DNA from: Klebsormidium nitens
Lineage: Eukaryota; Streptophyta; Klebsormidiophyceae; Klebsormidiales; Klebsormidiaceae
NCBI GenBank assembly: GCA_000708835.1
Contig: DF237029.1
Location: forward strand, 24,658 to 88,657
Direction: 5' to 3'
DNA length: 64,000 nucleotides
A program made the translations under genes and the position numbers. Of the stretch, positions 55,997 to 64,000 are shown in pieces. Below the pieces are notes generated by a model. It was not told the origin of the DNA. It worked only from the letters and a program-made list of their open reading frames with translations, and made no database searches. Numbering within the stretch: the stretch's first letter is position 1; every line of letters starts with the position of its first letter.

Positions 55997-58900
55997 TTAG
56001 TCCGGCGGCTGGGTAAAGATTAGAGAAGCGTTTGTTCCTCCGAAACCAAATGAGTTTGTCAGCGCAGCTCTTATGGGTTTGTCTAGCGTGGATGCCGTTG
56101 GTCTGAAGGCATCCGTGAATATCAAGTCCGGCCGTTCCAGGTTTATCGTTGGTGGCACTTTTGCCTGCACAAGGAAATGAACGACAAGAGTTGAAGCATT
56201 GAGCTTTGCAAAGGACGTATGGAGTGATCGGTAGTAAGCTTCGCAGTCACAACAAAGTTGCCTTCCAAGCGAATCCGGACGTTTCAAACAAGTTGATAAG
56301 AAAGAGGAGCGCTTGGGTTGTCAGATGAGGTTTTGAGATAGTTGAGAAGAGCTGCGGGCCCCACTCTTCGCGAAGAAGCTGACGTACTCCGATCAGGCGG
56401 GAAAACGCTGAAAAAAGTCTGCGCACTCCCAATATTATCTGGCACTGCAGCTCCTTGAACATGCCTTTTCCACAGCAGCCAACATGACGCCTGGTTAGTC
56501 ACACCTCTTACACGAGGCGCAGAAAGCAATCCCAGCATCAAACAAGCTTAAAGTGCTCATTCTGTATCTGAGCGAATACACCGGAACTTACGTGGGCCAC
56601 GGCCAGGACCGTGAACACCGCTTCCACAGCCCCCGCCGCCCCGAGAAGATGGCCCGTTGCGCCCTGCGCAAGCACCACCTTCGGTCTCAGTACGTCTCAC
56701 GGATCCTCGATAAATGCACATCCCCAGGCTTAATTCCCCCCCTTTCTGGCCAAGCAATAGGCGGGGTACGACGTCGCAGGAAGGAGACGCGGCGGTCGGC
56801 TGAAAATCTCACAACAAGAGGCGCTCTTCTCGTAGGGGAGCGAAGAGCCACTTTGAAGAGCCACTTTCCACCCCAACCGAATCTGGATCTCTTTTTAACT
56901 ACTTCGTAGAGTGCAAACTGAATCTACTGTGAACAGAAGAGACGGCAGCCGTGCGGCAGAGTGCGGTCTTCTGTCCGTACCTTGGTCGAGGAGAGCGCCA
57001 TGTTGCCCGACTCCGCATGGGCGCCGAAGAGCCGCAGGATGGCACGAGCCTCGATGTCGTCACCTGAAGGCAGCGAGGGACTGGCTGTGAGATGCGGAGC
57101 CGCAGCGCAGCAGCGACTGGGGGGCGCGCAAGCGCATGCGGTAAATGAGATTGAGATCTTGTCGACATAAAATTGCTATTCTCATCTCTCATGGCCCCTT
57201 TTGGACATTCTTCTGCACCACTCTAAACAAGCTTCTGTTTCCACGTACCAAATTGGAGGTCATTTACTGTGGTTCCAACGGACTGCGGAAGACCTTCTCA
57301 AGTACGCTCAAGGTTCTGTGATAGGAAATGTTGAGACGCTTCGAGCTGCTTCTTTGACGCCTACTCTTTTTGATATCTCCGGTGTGGAAGACCGGAGATA
57401 TCAAGACCTGCGCGCGCGCTCACCTAAGGGGGTCGACGTGGCGTGCGCATTCACGTAGTCGATGTCTTCCGGAGTCAGGCCGCTCTGCCAGACGGAGGCA
57501 ATCAGATCAGTCGAATCCAGTGCCCACCAGCAAGAATCCATCAAACCAGCTAAGACGGCGTGGTTTCTTGTCGAGCGCACATCCAGAGAGTGGGTCGGAT
57601 AGGTGAAACCCGTACGGACCCTTTCAAGGCCTTCTTAAAGTTCGCGAGACAGAAAGCTTGCGAGCGACAGCCGCGCGTGCTGTCCTCGGCAAAAAGTCAC
57701 GCCTGCCAACACCGCGATCGAATCGAGGGCTTAAACCGGGTTTATGCGCAGAGTGCACAAGTCTCAAGCAGCGGAAGGCTTGTGAACCAATGAGCTTCTG
57801 AGCAGATGCTGCAAAGGAGGGGGCCAGAGAGAAGGGCAGCTCACATTCCGAAGGGCGCTCTCCATTGCCAAATACGCCCCCCGCCCCTCCGCAGACGGCT
57901 GCGTTATGTGGTACGCGTCGCCTGCACGGATCAGGCACTCAGCTGACCAGGACCACATATATCATCGCCCGAGCAGGAACATCTTGTGATAGGAGTCTCG
58001 GGCAGAAAGGAGAGTAAGGAGAGAACACTGATAAAAGGACGTGCTTGCAACTGGGCGTCGGGAAAGAGATCCCGATATAAAATCTCTTGGAGCTGTCCAG
58101 CATTTCTAGAGGTCCTTTGTTCTCCGCGCTCACCCGACATGCCGTAACCGCGCACCTCGGCGTACATCTTCGCGCCCCGTGCCCGCGCGTGCTCCAGCTC
58201 CTGTCACGTCGAGGAAAGTTCTGGCCGTCGTTGGCAAGATGCTTGTAGTACGTTTCTTTTCGAGTCAATCGGCGAAGCATTCAGCGAAATCTCAAACTAA
58301 GTCAGGCGGTAGCTTGCACTGTGATGTGCCTCAAATAACTCGGAAAGTAAGCAAAGGTCCCTTAAAAAAAAATGTTTCTTCGACCTAGTCTTAAAAAGCA
58401 CCAGCATGTGATACGTATCAAAGTAGAGCTTCAGTGAGTCCTCTCAGTCAACTTTGGAGAAGGCTTCTGGCGAAATCTGGGCCCATTGTGCTTCGCAAAT
58501 CAAAGTTTGGCAAAGTACTCTTACCTCAAGGACCAGAACGCCCGCTCCCTCGCCAATCCTGTTAAATAGACAATCACTTGATGAGCAGACATTTCAGGGG
58601 GATTGCTGGGGAGAAGAAAGGCGCATGCGACGAATCCCAAAGTCCTGTAGCGCTTCCAGACTGGTGCACATCGATTGACAGGACGAGCGACACACGAGCT
58701 GGGGCTGAGACGTGACAGACAAGAAGCTCAAGAACCAGGTTCAAAACCTGTGCTTTGCTTTTCACAAAGGTCCGGCACAAGAGCGCTGATACCCGGGCAC
58801 CACCAAAGCCAATTGAAATTCTCGAACTGTGGCCCGATTGTTGTTATCTTCTAAAACTATCAACGAGCGGAAGCACTGCCCCCTGATCATGGAAGAGGCT

Positions 58901-61900
58901 GTGAATTGACGCTAACGGGAAAGGGGTCATTAGTCGTTTATCCAATTCTCCGTTCCGCAATCAGTCGGGCACTCTTATGATCAAACCTAAAACAAAAGGC
59001 CCCTTGCAAGTTCGCTGCTTCTATAGGACAGGCCTGGGGCACTTACACGAAGCCGTCACGGTCATGATCGAACGGCCTCGACGCCGCGCAAGGGCTGTCG
59101 TTGAAGCTCGTGGAGAGGGCCCTCAACCTGCCACGAGGTAGAAGGGATCCGAATCAACGGTCCAGACAATCGCTTGACGCCCGTTTCAAGCTGGCAATCG
59201 TGATGACACTTTATACGTCTGCAACGACTTGGGATGCTCCAAGCTACATTTATTTCACAACGGGCACCTTGCTGCATGGCTTTCGGCGAGGTGTGCCTGA
59301 ACCTCTATCATCAAAGCCTGTCGTCCACCAACCTGCATGATTTGGCTAGACTGGAAACCTTATCGGTGTCGACAACCCAGTAACAAGAAGCACTCTAAGC
59401 TTTCGACCGCGATGGTCGCTTCACCCAGTACTTCATCGGTTTAAGATGCAGCACCCAGAAAACAGAGTCCCTGCTGATTGGATGGTACAGACTGTCTCGG
59501 TGCTGCCTACGTCAAGCAAACCCAAATACAAGCTGCGAAACCCCGCAATGCTCGAATGGGACTCGAAGAAAGTTGGGGACAAGTAAAGGGCTTGCTACCT
59601 GCAGAACCCCGCAATAGACAGCGCATCGATGCACGACTCGCTGCCCCCCGCCAGCATGACGTCAGCATCGCCGTACTTGATCATACGCGCCGCGTCGCCC
59701 ACCGAGTGCGCGCCGCTCGCGCACGCTGTGACCGCCGCGTGGTTCGGGCCCTGCGGCAGTGGATGATAAGCACGTATGCTATACGGAGGACACGTGGATA
59801 TAAGGTTCGTTCATATAGGTAATTTGCTGTTAGACAGTAGACAAGAGTGGAGGAAGTAAGACCGGACTAAAGGTCACGGTCCCAGTTTTGCAACACTGCA
59901 CCCTCGCGTCCCGGATCCACGCTTTTTGGGTGCGTATAAGCACCTGTGTTTCCGCTCTCCCTTTTCCTGAAGTGCTCAGAGATCTGGGAACAACACAGCA
60001 GGGCTGTGAGGTTGGCATGACCTGAACGAGGAACAAAATGATTGATCCTTCTGGCAACCAGGCAACACTTCTCTACAGGTTACTTACGTCTCAAGGCCGT
60101 GGCAGCGTGCGATCAGCCTTTTCTGTCTCTTACCTGGCAATTGTTGTCAATGCTGACGTATCCTGACGCCATGTTGATTAGGATCTTGGGCACGAAGAAG
60201 GGGCTCAACCGCCGGATCTTCTGCAATGAAAAGGACCGCAGACACTTCTAAGATCGTTATCGAAATAGGAAGATTCTAAGTACTTGAGTTCTAGGTAAAC
60301 AAAAGGCTGCTGTTTCAATCGAAGCTCTACTTTTGTCAGGGAAGCCTGCACTTATACAACATCTCCGCTCTTTTGGAAGAAAGTCTTTCTAGAACGGGGT
60401 CTGACTTTCATTTGACATGCAATGAGGGCCACTTACTAAACGCAAGGGTCGGGGTCCACAGACGGGCTTGAATGCCTATTTGCACAGAGCGCTGGTAACA
60501 ATAGTTTGTGAAGAGAATGGAAGTTTACACGGACTGTTCTTGATGACGTGGCCTAAAGATCCAGAAAATGGTGGCTCTCAAATCACAGAAGAAGGACAAG
60601 GTTTGGCATCCCTCAGTGAGAGCGCGCTGTGAGTCGAGGAGGGATGCCATATCAGAAGAGTGACGTGTACTAAGCTCGTGGTCGGGATTAAATGAAGAGC
60701 AGTCCCTTTTAAGGAGCGGGCCTGAGCGGTTTGGGCCGCTCACTTGGTCTATAACAAGCTTGGCTGCGTCCACGATCTCGCCGATGCAGCCAATGCCGCC
60801 CCCGATCGCCACACCCTGCACTCACACGAGACATGTGAAGCTGCCGCCCGTGCTGATGGAAGCTTGTCTTGGAGTTGTGCACCGGGGGTGCGATCTTGAC
60901 AACCCCATCGGCGCCATTCAGTGGGCTAGTCAGCTCAGTTCTTTGAATCAACACCTATTGAACACAGGCGCTTGGCAGAAGATTGCATGGATGAAAGGGG
61001 CCAACGCGGGTGCATCTGCTAAGAACTGCTTCTGCCTCGAGATGCGCAGAGCTATTTGGTGGAGGGGTAGTACAGATTGAGGTGGATCAGAGACGACTTG
61101 AAAGATTCTGACAGACAGAAAGGAGAAGGACTTCCTTGATTCTGATCAAGTCGCGTTGGCACATCGAACACTTTCCTGAAGATGGTGAAATAACTGGGTT
61201 GTGAGGATACTCGAAACTCACCTACCAAGAGTAATCTGATCAATGCGGTCCCTGCCCTGGGATTTGTAAGCTACTGCTCTCGCATGTTTCAACGCGCGGG
61301 AGCCTCACCGTTCGTTCAGCTCTCTGATGCGTATCCGCCGTCCACTTGGCATCCTCGAGGGCCTCCTTGGCGGCCAGCTGGGCAAAGGCGATGAAGAGGG
61401 CGATGCGGCGCTGCTCCTGCAGAACAACCTTGGCCTTACTGGATCCAGAACCAGTCACTCACAAAGAGAGGAGCGGGGGGTGAAACTCTACGGTAGTCCT
61501 TCCTCATTCTGGACATCCTACTGCAGACGTTGAGATGTGACCACTGCCACCCCTGATAAATTGGAGCGTATGTACAGGCCTTCTGCCGAGTGTGCCTCTT
61601 CCTTGACTTACAAAAGCACAAAATAACATGACAGATATATAAGGAAAGTCCCAAACAAAAGGCAATCTCACTTTTCGCCCCAGGATCTTATCCTCGTCAA
61701 ACTCTGTTGGCCCTGTTCCCCGGGGCACGAACGCCGCCACTTTGGACGGCAGCTGGCGCCAGAGCTCCTGTGCTTCCTCAGGGGACTGCCAGCTCAGCGC
61801 GATGTCATGGGCCGTCACTTTCCTGACGCCGCATTCTCCATCAACAAGGCGCTGCCAGGTGGCAATAACACCGCGGGCTAAGGGAGTCACTAGCCCTAGA

Positions 61901-62522
61901 CCTGGGGTTTGGGGAGACAAGTGAGATGGTCAAAGGTTGATTGTCAAGCCCAATAGTCTTGTTTCATCGTCAATTCCCACTCAAATTGGTCATTTGATGC
62001 ATAAAAGAGGATCTTTAATGAATGGCAGCACATTCTGTGAAACTCAAAAATGTGCAGGAGATACTCTGGGCTTAATTTTCGATGTTCCGCAATGCTTCTT
62101 GGCCAGGGCGCAAGCGGCTGATCGTTGGATTCTAGGACATTGATGCCCCAACCTAACAGCCAAAAGATTATTTTCTTCCACATGATACTTTGGATGCATT
62201 TGGGATGCATTGACTCGCTTTCTGCCAATGCCACCCAAACGACTCCATCAAAGCTGCACCCGGATGTCCCAGACAGAGAATTTTGATTCCTTGTCAATGG
62301 TCCTGTTTCACAATCTCAGCACAATCATGGGTTGCAAAGCATACCTGTTACAACGACCCTGCGCTGAGGAGACAGAGGGGGAGGCGGAAACCCCCTGCTT
62401 GCTGCCCCTGCATAGCAGCGCTCTGATGGTTGGAGTTTGCGAAGACAAGATGCTTCGGAAGAACTAAGATATTTCTGCACAGCTTTTCGAACGTTCAGGA
62501 TGTTACGAGGGAGTTGATTCAT
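55997..62522 (-). CDS. mtKAS: 3-oxoacyl-[acyl-carrier-protein] synthase, mitochondrial type
   Basis: Fourteen exons (62522-62345, 61901-61672, 61416-61309, 60815-60744, 60220-60134, 59750-59599, 59127-59047, 58558-58525, 58200-58134, 57921-57845, 57484-57424, 57063-56981, 56663-56592, 56164-55997) join in frame to 489 aa. Residues 1 to ~52 (Arg/Ser-rich, no acidic cluster at the start) look like a presequence. The thiolase fold begins [17 protein letters not shown]. Catalytic residues are Cys235 in TACASGAHS, His376 in [10 protein letters not shown] and His415 in [11 protein letters not shown]. The gate loop is [18 protein letters not shown] and [18 protein letters not shown] match plant mitochondrial KAS (At2g04540 type) rather than plastid KAS I/II. 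It condenses malonyl-ACP with acyl-ACP in mitochondrial type II fatty acid synthesis, supplying octanoate for lipoate. Confidence 0.95.
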
Positions 62523-63402
62523 CTTGCCGCGCTAAAATATTGCATACAGGTCAAACGCAGCCAAAGGCCGAGCGGCCATTTGGATTCCCAGCGGCAGAAG
62601 CGTCCGCTGATTGCCACGAAAAGCTCAAGTTCCTAAACCCGAGCGCGAAGTCCATGCTATATATTATGCTTATGTCCCTGGATGCCGAAAGCTGACCAAC
62701 ATTTTCTGAGCAAGGAGGAAATGAATCAGATGAACCTCCCTTCTGAAGAGCAGAGAGCGAGCTGAGCTGCGAGCTAGGAACTAGACGTGGACGCAGGACC
62801 TCAACATCATGGCATGATCCGGCTTGTGGTACATAGTTGTACCGCACGTGAAATGCCGGTCAGCCAGGCTCTAGTTAGATTTGTCCGACTGCAGCCTGAA
62901 GCCTAAGGGATCCCTCTTGGTCTGCTCGCAAACTTGCAACGAGCTGCTCACATTGAGTCACAAGTTCCGGAGCTAGGAGCCCGCTAACGTGGTGAGATGC
63001 ATGACGGCCGTGCATGCAAAACGCAGGGCATTCGTTTCAGAGGAAAGCTTTCTCTGCCGGGCACAATGACCTACCGTACCAAGGTTTCTGCTGCCAGTGG
63101 GAGGGTGGAGGAGGGATCTGTGAGTTCCTACTGTCGGGAAGAAAGAAAGCAGGCTCCTGTTGGATCCGGGTTTGCAAGGGAGCACGTCAGCTTCGAGTGC
63201 CTGCTTATCTGCAGCCTGCATCTTGCATCTCCCATCACGTCAGCAGCTCGTCATGGTGGCCGCATCGCTCGCCGTGCCCCAGGCGGGGTGCTCTTGGCTT
63301 CTCTTGGGAGGCCAGAGGGTTTCACCGACGCGGACGTGGACTTGTCAGCAGTTCCTAGTTGTTCCTCCCTCCCCTCCTAGCAGACGAAGCCTGAATGTGA
63401 AG
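62523..63402. promoter_or_regulatory. divergent intergenic region
   Basis: This is 880 bases between the start of the beta-ketoacyl synthase (-) and the start of the short-chain dehydrogenase (+). Both promoters must lie here. No gene is seen; overlapping short ORFs upstream of 63403 look like 5' UTR. Confidence 0.45.
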
Positions 63403-64000
63403 ATGGCCCGCATCTCTGACCGCAAAGAGAGCAATGCCAGCATCTCTTACGGCAAAGAAAGCAATGGACGTCTGACGAAGGGGATCCCATACGCTGAGGC
63501 TGCGGAACGGAGGAGGAAGCTGAATAAGCCTACGCCGTTCGAGGACCAGCTATTGGACGCAACAAATGAGTTTCTGAACGTGTTGGCTTATCCGATCGGG
63601 CTTGGAGTTTTAGCAGCCTCGCTGCCTGCCATTTGGACTTACAGGCTGGTCTCGGACGCACTTTCGCAGCCAGCAGACATGACGGACAAGGTGGTCCTGA
63701 TCACCGGAGCTAGCTCGGGCCTCGGGGAGGTAAGCTGAAATAGAGGATTTGTTATGGAGAATGTAAGGGAAGGTCAACTGGGAGAAAGCCGTGCAGAGGA
63801 TGTTTTGGAGAGTAGCTTAGAGAAAGTCTCAGAAGGTTTCTTGATAAGCTGCAAGGAGATCTTCAAAGTGAGCTGGTGACGAGCCCATCAATGGGCTACA
63901 TCTCAAGCTTACTTAGTTCAAGGACCACGGATCCTTGTGAGCATGTCGGTTTCGGTTGAGTACCTTGCACCACAATGAGTTCCTATTGAAGTATTGGCAT
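63403..64000 (+). CDS. short-chain dehydrogenase/reductase, membrane-anchored (11-beta-HSD/steroleosin-like), 5' part
   Basis: Exon 1 is 63403-63729 (109 residues, donor GAG|GTAAGC). The rest of the window is its intron, and the gene continues beyond the right edge. A polar N-terminus with the element KESN repeated (residues 8-11 and 18-21) is followed by a hydrophobic segment at about 57-80, likely a membrane or oil-body anchor. Then comes DKVVLITGASSGLGE, the SDR nucleotide-binding strand and TGxxxGxG motif at residues 101-108. The order of anchor then TGASSG matches plant hydroxysteroid-dehydrogenase-like SDRs, whose known members reduce or oxidise sterol or steroid-type substrates with NADP(H). 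The exact substrate cannot be judged, as the active-site YxxxK lies outside the window. Confidence 0.82.

Overview
This is nuclear DNA from a green, streptophyte-lineage eukaryote. A charophyte alga such as Klebsormidium is my best guess; the species is an inference. The genes are intron-rich, with GC-rich exons, T-rich introns and acceptors that mostly read (T/C/A)GCAG. The products include plant-type proteins with organelle presequences: a plastid xylose/H+ symporter-like carrier, a plastid dehydroascorbate reductase, a mitochondrial beta-ketoacyl-ACP synthase and a plant FAD oxidoreductase. I see no bacterial operon, phage, CRISPR or rRNA signature, and no well supported tRNA gene.

Layout, left to right: (1) 3' part of a low-complexity basic/acidic protein (+, 3-2241); (2) a repeat-rich spacer with a ~0.56 kb terminal-inverted-repeat element; (3) a small Ala/Pro-rich protein with three copies of a short motif (+, 4529-6499); (4) a plastid D-xylose-proton symporter-like sugar carrier, 13 exons (-, 7763-14801); (5) an SLC12 cation-chloride cotransporter of KCC character, 17 exons (+, 15616-23852); (6) dehydroascorbate reductase, 6 exons (-, 25901-28347); (7) translation elongation factor 2, 6 exons (+, 29444-35187); (8) a FAD-dependent oxidoreductase, 8 exons (-, 36086-40618); (9) a RecQ helicase, 16 exons (+, 41385-48186); (10) an unrecognised, probably plastid-targeted protein, 8 exons (+, 49646-52548); (11) an intronless F-box/LRR protein (-, 53949-55283); (12) mitochondrial beta-ketoacyl-ACP synthase, 14 exons (-, 55997-62522); (13) first exon of a membrane-anchored short-chain dehydrogenase (+, 63403 onward).

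I built every spliced model by hand from splice signals, reading-frame phase and recalled family sequences. The models for genes 4-9 and 12 close in frame from start to stop (579, 1132, 313, 843, 582, 811 and 489 aa). The genes share no obvious pathway; this looks like an ordinary gene-dense euchromatic region. Four divergent gene pairs share 0.75-1.1 kb spacers. Small inverted-repeat (MITE-like) elements lie in spacers and in an EF2 intron.

I found no clear new system. The best leads are a Tyr-to-Glu change at the presumed K+-coordinating site of the cotransporter, an exon-duplicated motif protein, an unassigned organelle-targeted protein, and three to four MITE-like elements.
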